Part shown: positions 43,210 through 52,433 of the stretch, in pieces
Layout: each line of letters starts with the position of its first letter
Numbering within the stretch: the stretch's first letter is position 1
Assembly: GCF_000938265.1 (NCBI RefSeq)
Contig: NZ_JYFC01000003.1
Span: 62,001 to 126,000, forward strand
DNA from: Agreia bicolorata
GTDB taxonomy: Bacteria > Actinomycetota > Actinomycetes > Actinomycetales > Microbacteriaceae
DNA: 64,000 nt
Direction of reading: 5' to 3'
Notes under the pieces: generated by a model
Told to the model about the DNA's origin: nothing
Seen by the model: the letters and a program-made list of their open reading frames with translations, nothing else
Database searches by the model: none
Program-made: the position numbers and the translations under genes

Positions 43210-43737
43210 TTAAGCACTAACCCCATACGGAGCGCTGATCACCGCGCGGCCGACGGCGTGCATAAAGAGGTTGAACCCCAGCATCGCGGGCGACGCGTCT
43301 TCGGGAAGAGCAAGCTTCTCGACGTCGACCGCGTGCACCACGAAGTAGTACTCGTGGTCGCCGTGCCCGGGAGGGGGCGTCGCCCCGACGTAACCCGCGA
43401 CGCCGGCGTCGTTGCGCAGGGTGATCGCGCCCTCGGGCAGTGCGCTGCTGTCTGGCGTTCCGGCACCGGCAGCAACGCTCGTGACATCTGCCGGAATATT
43501 CAACACGGCCCAGTGCCAGAATCCGGATGCCGTGGGGGCGTCGGGGTCGTAAGCCGTGACGACATAGCTCTTGGTCGCCTCGGGTGCACCCGACCAGCTG
43601 AGCTGGGGCGAGACGTCGCCGCCCCCAGCCGACTCACCCAATTGAGGATCAGAGAGCCTCTCGCCCTGTCGCACGTCGGTCGACGTCAACTCGAACGAGG
43701 GAAGAACAGGAAGGTTGTCGTAAGGGTTCGCGCTCAT
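43210..43737 (-). CDS. YbhB/YbcL family (PEBP-like) protein
   Basis: 175 residues, a typical bacterial phosphatidylethanolamine-binding-protein homologue. Conserved boxes are present: [62 protein letters not shown]. The fold binds anionic ligands; its cell role in bacteria is unclear. ATG 43737 has AAAGGA at a good distance; an upstream in-frame start is poor. First gene of the dense chromosomal part. Confidence 0.9.
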   Translation of the reverse strand: MSANPYDNLPVLPSFELTSTDVRQGERLSDPQLGESAGGGDVSPQLSWSGAPEATKSYVVTAYDPDAPTASGFWHWAVLNIPADVTSVAAGAGTPDSSALPEGAITLRNDAGVAGYVGATPPPGHGDHEYYFVVHAVDVEKLALPEDASPAMLGFNLFMHAVGRAVISAPYGVSA

Positions 43738-43837
43738 GGGAAGTCCTTTACTCGAGGGGAGGGAGGGGTACCTCCACGCTAAGCCTGTCATCTGAATATT
43801 CGGTGCGCCTGGACGCAGATACACAGCCGTCGTAAGC

Positions 43838-43852
43838 TGTGGTCAGACCACA
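43838..43852. promoter_or_regulatory. Perfect 15-bp palindrome, probable GntR operator
   Basis: TGTGGTCAGACCACA, with a second GACCACA at 43859-43865, lies 43 nt before the GntR gene. The GGTC..GACC core fits the GGTnnnACC style of FadR/LldR-type operators, so autoregulation and control of lldD are likely. Confidence 0.65.
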
Positions 43853-43894
43853 TGGCCTGACCACAGGCACCCGGCAATCGAGAAGGTGTGAACC

Positions 43895-44653
43895 GTGACA
43901 GTCGTCGACACGCATGCGGCCGTCGATTCGCGCCGCGCCTGGGAGGTCGTGCTGCAGCACATCGAGGCCGATCTGCTCGCGGGGCGACTCGTTCCAGGCG
44001 ATCATTTGCCCGCCGAGCGCGCGCTGTCGAGTGAACTCGGAGTCGGCCGATCGTCGGTTCGCGAGGCGCTGCGTGTGCTCGAGGTTCTCGGACTCATCCG
44101 CACCCAGACCGGGTCGGGGCCGCAGTCCGGCGCCATCATCGTGGCCCGCCCATCCGGTGGCATGTCGTCGCTCATGCGCCTGCAGGTCGCGGCACAGGGT
44201 TTCGACGTGCGCGACGTCGTGAAAACCCGCCTCGTGCTCGAGGCGGCGGTCGTCACCGAGCTGGCCGAGGCATCCGCGACCGCCCTAGAGTCTGCACCTC
44301 TCGATCTCGGCGACGCCGTGCGGTTGCTCGACGCGATGGATGCCGATGGCCAGGTTTCCGAGGCAGAGTTCCTCACCCTCGACGCGGCCTTTCACCTCGC
44401 CCTCGCCGATCTCTCGGGCAACACAGTGATCGCGTCGATGATGGCGGGGCTGCGCAACTCGATCGAGAGCTACGTTCTCGCCGGCGTGCCGAACCTGCGG
44501 TCGTGGGCCGAGACATCCGGCCGCCTACGGCACGAACACCGGGCCATCGTCGCGGCGATCGAGTCCGGCGATGCCGAGTCGGCGCGCGACGTCGTGAACG
44601 CCCACATCACCGGCTACTACGCCGAGACGAATTTCATCTCCACATCCGAATAG
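43895..44653 (+). CDS. GntR-family regulator (FadR/LldR type)
   Basis: 252 residues. The winged helix ([44 protein letters not shown]) is followed by an FCD ligand-binding domain with the usual Asp/His metal residues ([28 protein letters not shown]). GTG start with GAGAAGG upstream. It is followed 10 bases later by lldD and preceded by a palindrome, so it is probably the lactate-responsive repressor of this operon. Confidence 0.88.
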   Translation: MTVVDTHAAVDSRRAWEVVLQHIEADLLAGRLVPGDHLPAERALSSELGVGRSSVREALRVLEVLGLIRTQTGSGPQSGAIIVARPSGGMSSLMRLQVAAQGFDVRDVVKTRLVLEAAVVTELAEASATALESAPLDLGDAVRLLDAMDADGQVSEAEFLTLDAAFHLALADLSGNTVIASMMAGLRNSIESYVLAGVPNLRSWAETSGRLRHEHRAIVAAIESGDAESARDVVNAHITGYYAETNFISTSE

Positions 44654-44663
44654 AGGACACCCC

Positions 44664-45980
44664 ATGGTTGAACGCCGTTTTCCGAACCCCAAAGAGCTGC
44701 TGCCCCTGATGCAGTTCAAGAAGCCCGAGTTCGACGGCAAGAAGCGCCGGCTTCAGGGCGCGCTGACCATCGACGACCTGCGCACGATCGCCAAGCGCCG
44801 CACCCCGAAGGCAGCGTTCGACTACACCGACGGTTCGGCCGAGGGCGAGCTGTCGCTCAAGCGGGCGCGCCAGGCGTTTCAGGACATCGAGTTCCACCCG
44901 TCGATCCTGCGTGACGTGTCGAGGCTCGATACCACCACGAACATTTTGGGCAGCACCTCGACCATGCCGTTCGGCATCGCGCCCACCGGCTTCACCCGTC
45001 TGATGCAGACCGAGGGCGAGATCGCCGGCGCCGGCGCTGCCGCCGCGGCGGGCATCCCGTTCACGCTCTCGACCCTCGGAACGTCGTCGATCGAGGCTGT
45101 GAAGGCGGCGAACCCCACCGGGCGCAACTGGTTCCAGCTCTACGTGATGCGCCAGCGCGAGATCTCGTACGGACTCGTCGAGCGGGCCGCCGCGGCCGGC
45201 TTCGACACCCTCATGTTCACGGTCGACACCCCCATCGCGGGCGCGCGCCTGCGCGACAAGCGCAACGGCTTCTCGATTCCGCCGCAGCTCACCGCGGGCA
45301 CCATCATCAACGCGATCCCGCGGCCGTGGTGGTGGTACGACTTCCTCACGACTCCCCCGCTCGAGTTCGCGTCTCTGTCGTCGACCGGCGGCACCGTGGG
45401 CGAGCTGCTCGACTCTGCAATGGATCCGTCGATCAACTTCGAAGACCTCGAGATCATCCGCGGCATGTGGCCTGGCAAGATCGTGATCAAGGGAGTGCAG
45501 AACCTCGAGGACTCGAAGCGCCTCGCCGAGCTCGGCGTCGACGGGATCCTGCTCTCGAACCACGGAGGCCGCCAGCTCGACCGCGCCCCGATCCCCTTCC
45601 ACCTGCTGCCCGACGTGGCACGCGAGGTCGGAAGCGACGTCGAGGTGATGGTCGACACGGGCATCATGGACGGCGCCGACATCGTGGCCTCGCTGGCCCT
45701 CGGAGCGAAGTTCACGCTGATCGGCCGCGCTTACCTCTACGGACTCATGGCCGGAGGGCGCGCGGGCGTCGACCGCACCATCGCGATCCTGTCGGAACAG
45801 ATCGTGCGCACGATGAAGCTGCTCGAGGTGGCCTCCATCGAAGAGCTGACGCCGGCCCATGTCACGCAGCTGCAGCGCCTGGTGCCCCGCGCCGTCTCGG
45901 CGCAGACCGCCGCGGTGGCCGAGGTCGCGTCTGCACGGCCGTCCAAGAGGCAGCGCTCGAGCACGCCCACCGACGCCTAG
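44664..45980 (+). CDS. lldD: FMN-dependent L-lactate dehydrogenase
   Basis: 438 residues of the alpha-hydroxy-acid oxidase/dehydrogenase family; oxidizes L-lactate to pyruvate at the membrane, passing electrons to quinone. Seen motifs: [14 protein letters not shown], the FMN region [24 protein letters not shown], and the catalytic His/Arg box SNHGGRQLD, then [21 protein letters not shown]. The C-terminal ~30 residues are a variable tail. It sits behind the GntR regulator. An IS481-type element lies directly at its stop codon (GCC TAG), which is kept within the duplicated target. Confidence 0.92.
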   Translation: MVERRFPNPKELLPLMQFKKPEFDGKKRRLQGALTIDDLRTIAKRRTPKAAFDYTDGSAEGELSLKRARQAFQDIEFHPSILRDVSRLDTTTNILGSTSTMPFGIAPTGFTRLMQTEGEIAGAGAAAAAGIPFTLSTLGTSSIEAVKAANPTGRNWFQLYVMRQREISYGLVERAAAAGFDTLMFTVDTPIAGARLRDKRNGFSIPPQLTAGTIINAIPRPWWWYDFLTTPPLEFASLSSTGGTVGELLDSAMDPSINFEDLEIIRGMWPGKIVIKGVQNLEDSKRLAELGVDGILLSNHGGRQLDRAPIPFHLLPDVAREVGSDVEVMVDTGIMDGADIVASLALGAKFTLIGRAYLYGLMAGGRAGVDRTIAILSEQIVRTMKLLEVASIEELTPAHVTQLQRLVPRAVSAQTAAVAEVASARPSKRQRSSTPTDA

Positions 45981-45981
45981 A

Positions 45982-47053
45982 TGTACTGAGCCATCAGGTT
46001 GGTGACACTCGGGCGGCGGGCGTGAGTCCGTGGCTTGAGTGGATTCGACCAGTGTTGTAGTGCTCGATCCAGGGCGCAAGAGCGTCGTGGCGGGCTTGAT
46101 TCGAGGCGAAGGGCTGCCGGTAGGCCCATTCGGTGGCGAGGGTGCGGTTGAAGCGTTCGACTTTCCCGTTCTGCCAGGGGCAGTGCGGCTTGATGAACTT
46201 CTGGGTCGCGCCGAGATCGGCGACAGCTTTCTTGAACGCGGTCGAGTTCCGGTAGGCGAAGGCGTTGTCGGAGATGACCCGCTCGATCGTGGTGATGCCG
46301 TGTTGCTTGAAGTAATCGGCGGCTCGGGTGAGGAATCCGGCCGCAGTGGTGCCCTTCTCGTCGGGGTGGATCTCGGCGTAGGCCAGCCGGGTGTGGTCGT
46401 CCACGGCGGCGTGGACGTAGTCGAACCCGATCCCGCGCCCGCGGACCTGCTCGCCTCGCCCGTGGGCCCGCCAACCGCCGCCGTCGGGGATGCGGCCGAG
46501 TTTTTTCACGTCAACATGCACCAGCTCGCCCGGCGACTCACGTTCGTATCGGTTCGTCGTCGACCTGGACGCTCGGATCACCGTTCCGGTGACCGGGTCT
46601 AACCAGGCCAACGGTGGAACCTGGTGACGGTGAAGGATGCGGGAGATCGTTCGGGCTGGGACACCGGTCTCGGGGGCGAGACGAGCGGGACCGAATCGGA
46701 GCCGCGATCGGGCTTGGAGAACGGCGGCTTCGCGTTCCGGACGTGTCTTGGTCGGTGTTCGTCTCGGCCGGCTGGAGCGGTCGTCGAGTCCGGCCGCGCC
46801 TTCGGCCCGGAACCGGGCAACCCACCGGTGGGCGCACTGGCGTGAGACGCCGAGTTCTTTCGCGACGTGGGACACCGGTCGACCGTCGTGGATCACTCTG
46901 CGCACCAGCAGAGCCCTTCCATGGGTCGTCAAACGAGCATTAGCGTGGAGTACGAGACCTCCTGGCGATGGTTGAACTAAGCAGCTCCATCAAGCCAGGA
47001 GGCCTCGCTATGTCACAAGCCCGAAAGTGTCACCAACGTCATGGCCAAGTACA
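45982..47053. mobile_element. IS481-family insertion sequence
   Basis: About 1072 bp. Terminal inverted repeats begin TGTACT at 45982 and end AGTACA at 47053; they match at roughly 28 of 33 positions (GCCAT, GTTGGTGACACT). CCTAG flanks both ends (45976-45980 and 47054-47058), a target duplication with the CTAG core known for IS481. One transposase gene fills it on the minus strand. Confidence 0.88.
45994..46932 (-). CDS. IS481-family transposase
   Basis: 312 residues. N-terminal helix-turn-helix (PVSHVAKELGVSRQCAHRWVARF) and an rve-type DDE core: HVDVKKLGRIP, the second Asp in ERVISDNAFAYRNS and the Glu in PWQNGKVERFNRTLATEWAY, all intact. The likely start is TTG at 46932; AGGAGG lies further upstream. 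It cuts and joins the element ends. No frameshift, so it is probably active. Confidence 0.92.
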   Translation of the reverse strand: MTTHGRALLVRRVIHDGRPVSHVAKELGVSRQCAHRWVARFRAEGAAGLDDRSSRPRRTPTKTRPEREAAVLQARSRLRFGPARLAPETGVPARTISRILHRHQVPPLAWLDPVTGTVIRASRSTTNRYERESPGELVHVDVKKLGRIPDGGGWRAHGRGEQVRGRGIGFDYVHAAVDDHTRLAYAEIHPDEKGTTAAGFLTRAADYFKQHGITTIERVISDNAFAYRNSTAFKKAVADLGATQKFIKPHCPWQNGKVERFNRTLATEWAYRQPFASNQARHDALAPWIEHYNTGRIHSSHGLTPAARVSPT

Positions 47054-47185
47054 CCTAGCGCCCCAGGCCGCGCTCCAATTCAGGGCGGATGCGGCCCAGA
47101 CGCCGTTTTCGTCCGTGGCGGGGTGGATTTACCTGAGAACGAGCGCGCCGCTCTGGCACACTGGCGAGATGACGAAGGTTCGACC

Positions 47186-47548
47186 GTGAAAAAGTGGCTG
47201 TTTCTGGGCGGCGCCATCCTCAGCGAGGTGACCGGTTCTCTGTCATTGAAGGCAGCGATCGATCACCCGGCCTGGTACGCCCTGATGGCGCTCGGCTTCG
47301 CGGGTGCGTTCGTGTTTCTGTCGCTGGTGTTGCGAGCGGGGCTGCCGCTCGGCGTCGCCTACGGCATCTGGGGTGCACTCGGGGTGGCGCTGACCGCCAT
47401 CCTGTCGGCACTGTTGTTCGGCGAGCCGCTGACTCCCATCATGGGAGCGGGACTGCTGCTGATCATCGGTGGCGTGCTCTGTATCGAACTCGGGCGGCAG
47501 CGCGCAGAGAAGGCACGCGAGTCGGCCATGCACGGGCAGGCCCGCTGA
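47186..47548 (+). CDS. SMR-family efflux protein, subunit 1
   Basis: 120 residues, four membrane helices. Glu in WLFLGGAILSEVTGSLSLKAA is the transport residue of the small multidrug resistance family; GVAYGIWGALGVALTAI follows. GTG start with AAGG. The stop shares a base with the next gene, which encodes a similar protein; paired SMR genes usually form hetero-oligomers that exchange cationic drugs or guanidinium-like compounds for protons. Confidence 0.87.
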   Translation: MKKWLFLGGAILSEVTGSLSLKAAIDHPAWYALMALGFAGAFVFLSLVLRAGLPLGVAYGIWGALGVALTAILSALLFGEPLTPIMGAGLLLIIGGVLCIELGRQRAEKARESAMHGQAR

Positions 47549-47868
47549 TGGCCTGGGTCTTCCTCATCGGCGCGATCCTCACCGAGGTCACCGCCACGCT
47601 GTCGTTGAAGGCGGCCGTCACGGGCAGCAAGCTCTGGTACATCCCGGTCGCGCTCGGCTACGGCATCGCGTTCACCTGCCTGTCGTTCACACTCCAAAAC
47701 GGAATGGCGCTCGGCGTGGCCTACGGCATCTGGGCTGCGGCGGGCGTCGCTCTCACCGCCGTGGCAGGGCGGCTCATTTTCAAGGAACCATTCACCTGGG
47801 TCATGGCTGCCGGCATCGCGCTCGTTATGGGCGGCGTGCTGCTGGTCGAGGCGGGCGCCGCCCACTGA
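47548..47868 (+). CDS. SMR-family efflux protein, subunit 2
   Basis: 106 residues, four helices, transport Glu in LIGAILTEVTATLSLKAA and the motif GVAYGIWAAAGVALTAVAG. The ATG is in TGATG at the end of subunit 1. Together the two likely form an EbrAB-like heterodimer, one chain in each orientation. Confidence 0.87.
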   Translation: MAWVFLIGAILTEVTATLSLKAAVTGSKLWYIPVALGYGIAFTCLSFTLQNGMALGVAYGIWAAAGVALTAVAGRLIFKEPFTWVMAAGIALVMGGVLLVEAGAAH

Positions 47869-47898
47869 GCCGGTGCCGCCATTAGGCTCGGCGGGAGA

Positions 47899-48225
47899 TC
47901 AACCCAGGTTGACGATGCCCAGCCCGACCGCGAGCGCGCTCACGGCGACGGCACCCGTGCCCACGGCCACGTAGGCAAGCGTCTTCACGGCCGATGCGCG
48001 GCGCGTGGAATGCTCGACCAGGTCTTGGGCCTGGCGCAGGGTTCCGCAGGATGCGACGTGCGCGCCACGCGCATCCGTCACGTCGAAATGGCCATCGGTC
48101 AGCTCGACGAACCCCACGAAGTCGCCACGACGCGACGCGACCCAAAGCGCCGCCTCGGGAGACAGCCACGTGAGCGGCCCGGTCGAGTCATCGGTGGGGC
48201 GGGCGAGGGCGGGTGTCGAGGTCAT
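47899..48225 (-). CDS. Small membrane protein (paralogue of 31258-31595)
   Basis: 108 residues with the same order as its paralogue: GPLTWLSPEAALWVASRRGDFVGFVELTDG, VTDARGAHVASCGTLRQAQDLVEHSTRR, then a C-terminal membrane segment (KTLAYVAVGTGAVAVSALAVGLGIV). GAAAGGAC gives a good ribosome site. The leader is shared with the paralogue as well. Function unknown; probably a membrane-bound regulator or accessory peptide. Confidence 0.75.
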   Translation of the reverse strand: MTSTPALARPTDDSTGPLTWLSPEAALWVASRRGDFVGFVELTDGHFDVTDARGAHVASCGTLRQAQDLVEHSTRRASAVKTLAYVAVGTGAVAVSALAVGLGIVNLG

Positions 48226-48337
48226 CTGTCGCGTCCTTTCGGTTGTTCGCGGGTGATGCCTTCAGCTTTGCGCCTCGGCGCTCCCGGCGAATCCTGCCTG
48301 AGGATGACTTCGCGTGCCGCAGCGGTGGTACCTAGGT
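48226..48337 (-). promoter_or_regulatory. Conserved leader of small membrane protein gene
   Basis: On the minus strand it begins ACCTAGGTACCACC and keeps GATTCGC and AAAGCTGAAG at matching distances to 31131-31257. It fills the gap between the TetR gene and the small gene. Confidence 0.45.
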
Positions 48338-48913
48338 CTAGTTCTGTTCGCGAACGAACGCCGCCCGAACCAAGGCTCGGGCGCGGCGAGCGACGCCAGT
48401 GCGTCGGTCGGTCGGAGTTCGGGCCACAGCGCCCGCGATCATCGAGATCGACAGCACCACGTCGGCGACCTCGACGTGATCCCCGAGACGGCCGGCCTCG
48501 CGCTCGCGCTGCACGATCCGACTGACGAGCACTTCGACGCGCCTCTCGAGATTCAGCACCCTCGGGTCATCGGGGGCCGCTTGGATCATGTCGATCATCG
48601 CCGTAGAAACCAGCGCCTGCGCAACGATCGCATCGAGCAGCCGGTCGAGTGTGCCGTCGCCACTCTCCGCGATCGCCTCGAGATCACCGATGTTCTCTTC
48701 GAAAACGGCGACCGCCAGCGACAGCCGATCGGGGAAATGCCGGTAGAGGCTGCCCTGCCCGACGCCCGCCATCTTCGCGACAGAACTGAGCGGGGCCCCG
48801 TAGCCTCCGTCGCAGAAAATCACACGGGCGGCGGCGATGAGTGCGCGTCGATTCTCGGCCGCTGCGCTGCGTCCGCGATTCGCTCTGGGAGGTTCAGGTG
48901 GCGGTGTGTTCAC
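48338..48913 (-). CDS. TetR-family transcriptional regulator
   Basis: 191 residues. N-terminal helix-turn-helix ALIAAARVIFCDGGYGAPLSSVAKMAGVGQGSLYRHFPDRLSLAVAVFE, helical C-terminal ligand domain. Divergent from the SDR gene at 49020, with a perfect inverted repeat in between 17 bases from its start. It most likely represses itself and the dehydrogenase. Confidence 0.9.
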   Translation of the reverse strand: MNTPPPEPPRANRGRSAAAENRRALIAAARVIFCDGGYGAPLSSVAKMAGVGQGSLYRHFPDRLSLAVAVFEENIGDLEAIAESGDGTLDRLLDAIVAQALVSTAMIDMIQAAPDDPRVLNLERRVEVLVSRIVQREREAGRLGDHVEVADVVLSISMIAGAVARTPTDRRTGVARRARALVRAAFVREQN

Positions 48914-48929
48914 GGGTGTAGCCTACGTG

Positions 48930-48945
48930 CGGACAATGTTGTCCG
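48930..48945. promoter_or_regulatory. TetR operator
   Basis: CGGACAA-TG-TTGTCCG, a 16-bp palindrome in the gap between the divergent TetR and SDR genes. Confidence 0.75.
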
Positions 48946-49019
48946 GTTGGTCGATGACGTCCTTCCATACGAGCGGTGTCGCCCGATTCCACACCCGAAA
49001 ACAGAAAGAAGAGCCCCTT

Positions 49020-49817
49020 ATGTCCTCCCCCATCGAACCCCTCACCAGCTCCTCCACCTGGGTCGAGCGCATCGACGCCGGCCGGTTCTCCGGCAAGACG
49101 ATCATCGTGACCGGCGCTGGATCCGGAATCGGCCGAGCCGCGGCATCCAGAATCGCCCGGGAGGGCGGTCGTGTGGTCGCCGTCGACATCTCGCAGGAAC
49201 GGCTCGACGACTTCGTCGCAGCCACGCCGGGCACCGACATCGTCACCCTCGTGGCCAACATCACCGATGATGCAGGCGTCGCCCAGATCATCGAGGCTGC
49301 AGGCGAGCGCATCGACGGCCTCGCCAACATCGCCGGCATCATGGATGACATGACCCCCGTCGGCGAAATGTCCGACGCGGTGTGGAAGCGCGTCTTCTCG
49401 GTCAACGTCGACGGCACGATGAAGCTCATGCGCGCCGTCATTCCGGCCATGCTCGCCCAGGGCTCCGGATCGATCGTGAACACCGCGTCCGAAGCGGCGT
49501 TGCGCGGCTCAGCTGCCGGTGCGGCTTACACCGCCTCGAAGCACGCCGTCGCGGGCCTCACCAAGAGCAGCGCGTTCATGTACGGACCGAGCGGCATCCG
49601 GGTCAACGCCGTCGCCCCCGGCGCCACGATCACGAACATCGAGGCCTCGTTCGGCTCTGAGCTCGGCGCTTCACGGGTGCAGTTGGCCATGTCTGTTATG
49701 CCCAGCCCCGCAGAGGCCCATGCAGTCGCCGCATCGATCACCTTCCTGCTGAGCGATGACGGCGTCAACGTGAACGGTGTCATCCTCGCCACGGATGGCG
49801 GCTGGTCGGCTGCGTAA
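49020..49817 (+). CDS. Short-chain dehydrogenase/reductase
   Basis: 265 residues. Cofactor motif TGAGSGIG, NIAGIMDD for the NxAG box, Ser in IVNTASEAAL and YTASK for catalysis, and the end GVILATDGGWSAA. It should oxidize or reduce a small alcohol/ketone with NAD(P). Substrate is not evident. ATG 49020 follows AAGAAGAG; an upstream in-frame extension overlaps the TetR gene and is not needed. Regulated by the divergent TetR. Confidence 0.9.
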   Translation: MSSPIEPLTSSSTWVERIDAGRFSGKTIIVTGAGSGIGRAAASRIAREGGRVVAVDISQERLDDFVAATPGTDIVTLVANITDDAGVAQIIEAAGERIDGLANIAGIMDDMTPVGEMSDAVWKRVFSVNVDGTMKLMRAVIPAMLAQGSGSIVNTASEAALRGSAAGAAYTASKHAVAGLTKSSAFMYGPSGIRVNAVAPGATITNIEASFGSELGASRVQLAMSVMPSPAEAHAVAASITFLLSDDGVNVNGVILATDGGWSAA

Positions 49818-49922
49818 TCACCGCAGACTGATGCGCGTTCGGAACGTCCGAGCAAGAATGAGAAGCGGGCGTTCCGAACCGGATCGTCGTACGCGCACCA
49901 ACGTCAGACAGGACGAATCGAC

Positions 49923-50276
49923 ATGAGCGACAAGAAATCCACTTTCGAGCAGTTCGAGGTTGCCGGCGACAAGCTGGTCGAAACGGTCAAGAACCTCATC
50001 CACGAGGGCAATGTTCGCCGCATCATTCTGAAGCGCGAAGACGGCAGCGCGCTGCTCGAGATCCCCGTCAACGCGGGCCTCGTCGGCCTCGCTCTCACCG
50101 TCGCGATCGCCCCCGTTCTGCTGGCCATCGGCGCCATCGCCGCGGTCGTGTCGCAGGTCACCCTGGTCGTCGAAAGACGAGCGGATGCGGCGGGTTCCGT
50201 CGGCAGCTCGGCCCCGACGCCGGCCGCCGGCCCGACAGACGGCCCGGTCGACCCCGACCCCTCGGCATCCATCTGA
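49923..50276 (+). CDS. DUF4342 domain protein
   Basis: 117 residues. STFEQFEVAGDKLVETVKNLIHEGNVRRIILKREDGSALLEIPVNAG is the DUF4342 signature, followed by one hydrophobic segment (GLVGLALTVAIAPVLLAIGAIAAVV) and a Pro/Ser-rich tail. The family is linked to membranes but has no known role. ATG after GACAGGACGA. Confidence 0.88.
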   Translation: MSDKKSTFEQFEVAGDKLVETVKNLIHEGNVRRIILKREDGSALLEIPVNAGLVGLALTVAIAPVLLAIGAIAAVVSQVTLVVERRADAAGSVGSSAPTPAAGPTDGPVDPDPSASI

Positions 50277-50296
50277 CCCGCACAACCCGACGATGC

Positions 50297-50347
50297 GCCC
50301 TTCGACAGGCTCAGGGAACGGACCGCTCCCTGAGCCTGTCGAAGGGC
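50297..50347. repeat. REP-like 21-bp palindrome
   Basis: Arms 50297-50317 and 50327-50347 are perfectly complementary and contain CTTCGACAGGCTCAGGGA, a widespread extragenic repeat type. It separates convergent genes and can act as a two-way terminator. Confidence 0.8.
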
Positions 50348-50356
50348 CCCGACCGG

Positions 50357-51019
50357 TCAGTCTTCGACGCGAATGCCCAGATGCTCAGCGAAGGCCGGAG
50401 CAAGGTCGGCGACCTGCCCGCTCGAGAGGGTGGCCCCTGCTAGGGCCGTGAAGCCGTCGATGCGCACGAGTTCGGCGCGGCGCAAGTCGACGTTCGCCAA
50501 GGTCGCGTGGTTCAGATTCAGCACCCCGATCGTGCAGTCGACGAACGCGACGCGATTGAGCTTGGCGCTGCCGAAATCGAGTTCGTCGATCGTGCAGCCG
50601 GTGAAGAGCACGTCGAGCAGCGTCGCGCCGGAGAGGTTCACGAAGCCGAGCTTGGTCGACGAGATGTGCACCGAAGAGAGGCCCGACTCGTAGAGTTCGG
50701 CAGATCCGAGGCGCGACCCGTCGATCGTGACCGAGCGCAGTTCCGCCCTGGGAGCGGAGAAGATCGGGGCATTCAGCCGATGGATCTCGACCTCGGCGAA
50801 GGTCGCTCCGCGCAGTGCGGTGTCATGTGCCTGCACCTCGTCGAATAAACACTCCCTGAACCGGATGCCCGATAGGTCGCGGCCGGCGAGGTCGGCTCCC
50901 TCGAAGCGCAGGCCCTCGTACAGGTCGTGCGGCTCGAGTGTCTCGGGATCGCCGGCGACGAGATCGTCGAGCACGATCGCATCCAGTCGTGGTGCCTGCG
51001 CGCCAGGCTTGCGCGCCAT
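50357..51019 (-). CDS. Pentapeptide-repeat protein
   Basis: 220 residues. The body has tandem A(D/N)LxF-like steps: FEGADLAGRDLSGIRFREC, LGFVNLSGATLLDVLFTGC, LNLNHATLANVDLRRAELVRIDG, which fold as a right-handed helix. Such proteins may mimic DNA or act as scaffolds; no target is evident. ATG 51019 has GAGAGG 6 nt upstream; a longer upstream frame is unlikely. Divergent from the Fic gene. Confidence 0.82.
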   Translation of the reverse strand: MARKPGAQAPRLDAIVLDDLVAGDPETLEPHDLYEGLRFEGADLAGRDLSGIRFRECLFDEVQAHDTALRGATFAEVEIHRLNAPIFSAPRAELRSVTIDGSRLGSAELYESGLSSVHISSTKLGFVNLSGATLLDVLFTGCTIDELDFGSAKLNRVAFVDCTIGVLNLNHATLANVDLRRAELVRIDGFTALAGATLSSGQVADLAPAFAEHLGIRVED

Positions 51020-51133
51020 GGTGAGCCTCTCGTGAGCGGGAATCGGGTCGGCGACCGACGAGGCCGCACCGCAGAAGTCTAGAGAAGCCGTCCGACAGCG
51101 CATCCTGAGCTCGCGACTAGCCCAAATCTGACT

Positions 51134-51167
51134 CATACCCAAGCTTAATTCAATAAGCTTGGGTATG
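51134..51167. promoter_or_regulatory. 14-bp palindrome covering the Fic promoter
   Basis: CATACCCAAGCTTA (51134-51147) and TAAGCTTGGGTATG (51154-51167) are perfect inverted copies. TATGAT at 51164-51169 ends 6 nt before the Fic ATG and would start a leaderless mRNA. A repressor bound here would block the promoter. Confidence 0.65.
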
Positions 51168-51175
51168 ATCGCGAT

Positions 51176-52396
51176 ATGGCTACGGATATGACCGACGGGA
51201 TACCGACGGCATCTCAGTGGCCCGTTACCACCTACGAAGCGCGACCGTGGGAGCGAACCGGTGACGAGGTCGGATCCCGACGACGAATCCGGGCAGCGTC
51301 CGGTCCGTACCAGGCAGCCATGCCGCCCTTCGTGGCCGGGCTGCCCGTATCGCTTCCCGCTGACCTCGTCGCATCATCCGAAGATGCCGCTCGGGAGCTC
51401 ACACGCTTCGACGCCGACATCGGCACCCTGGCCGCCCCATTCGCGTCGATCCTTCTCCGAACAGAGAGTGCTTCGAGCTCAGAAGTGGAGAACCTGACGG
51501 CGAGCGCAAAACAGATCGCACTGGCCGAGATCAGCGACTCGAGCTCTGCGAACGCTCAGCTCGTCGTCGGCAACGTCGCAGCAATGGAAGCCGCTATCGC
51601 CTTGGCCGACGATCTAGACACCGACGCCATCCTCACAATGCACCGCGCACTGCTGGGGAGGTCCCGTCCGGACATCGTCGGCCAGTGGCGCGACCAGCAG
51701 GTATGGATCGGAGGCGGGTCGGTGTCGCCACATTCGGCGGCATTCGTGCCACCCCACCACGAACGCGTCGCTCCGCTCATGACCGACGTCATGGAGTTCG
51801 CGCGACGCACGGATCTGCCAGTCATGGCGCAGATAGCGATAGCGCACGCGCAATTCGAGACGATCCACCCCTTTCCCGACGGTAACGGGCGCACCGGGCG
51901 GGCCTTCGTGCAGGGGATGCTGCGCGCGAGCGGCGTGACGCGAAATGTCACCGTGCCCGTGTCAGCCGGACTGCTCGGAGACACGGAAGGATATGTGAGC
52001 GCGTTGACCGCATACCGTGCGGGCGACGTGCGGCCGATCATCGAAGCGCTCTCGGAAGCCGCATTCGCCGCGATCGCGAACGGGCACTCACTGCAGAGGG
52101 ACATCACGGCCATCGCGGCACAGTGGAACGGCGGGATTCGTGCGCGCAGCGACTCATCGGTGCACAGGCTGATGCTGTTTCTGCTGCGGCAGCCCGTGGT
52201 GACTCTCAAGATTGTGGCGCGCGAACTCGGCGTCAGTGGACAGGCCGCAGACACCTCGGTGAGAAAACTCGTCGAGGCGGGCATCCTGACCCAGTCAAGT
52301 GCCGGGCGTCGCAACCGCTACTGGCAGGCGACGGATATTCTCACGGCGCTGGATGACTTCGGTGCGCGCGCTCGTCGACAGAGACCCGGACGCTGA
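51176..52396 (+). CDS. Fic-domain protein with C-terminal winged helix
   Basis: 406 residues. The Fic core carries HPFPDGNGRTGR (about residues 228-239), complete for AMP or other nucleotide transfer to a hydroxyl side chain. SSEVEN near residue 103 fits the (S/T)xxxE(G/N) inhibitory helix, placed before the core, so activity is probably held back until released. The C-terminal ~90 residues form a winged helix (LKIVARELGVSGQAADTSVRKLVEAGIL), as in Fic proteins that regulate their own gene. The palindromic promoter upstream supports that. Start has no ribosome site; leaderless. Confidence 0.88.
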   Translation: MATDMTDGIPTASQWPVTTYEARPWERTGDEVGSRRRIRAASGPYQAAMPPFVAGLPVSLPADLVASSEDAARELTRFDADIGTLAAPFASILLRTESASSSEVENLTASAKQIALAEISDSSSANAQLVVGNVAAMEAAIALADDLDTDAILTMHRALLGRSRPDIVGQWRDQQVWIGGGSVSPHSAAFVPPHHERVAPLMTDVMEFARRTDLPVMAQIAIAHAQFETIHPFPDGNGRTGRAFVQGMLRASGVTRNVTVPVSAGLLGDTEGYVSALTAYRAGDVRPIIEALSEAAFAAIANGHSLQRDITAIAAQWNGGIRARSDSSVHRLMLFLLRQPVVTLKIVARELGVSGQAADTSVRKLVEAGILTQSSAGRRNRYWQATDILTALDDFGARARRQRPGR

Positions 52397-52433
52397 CAAT
52401 CGGACGACCGGCATCTCGCTCCGAAGGAGTAGC

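Noticed and set aside
44634-46079. 481-codon minus-strand frame over lldD
   Set aside because: Shadow of a well-conserved plus-strand gene; rich in His/Arg and no start signals.
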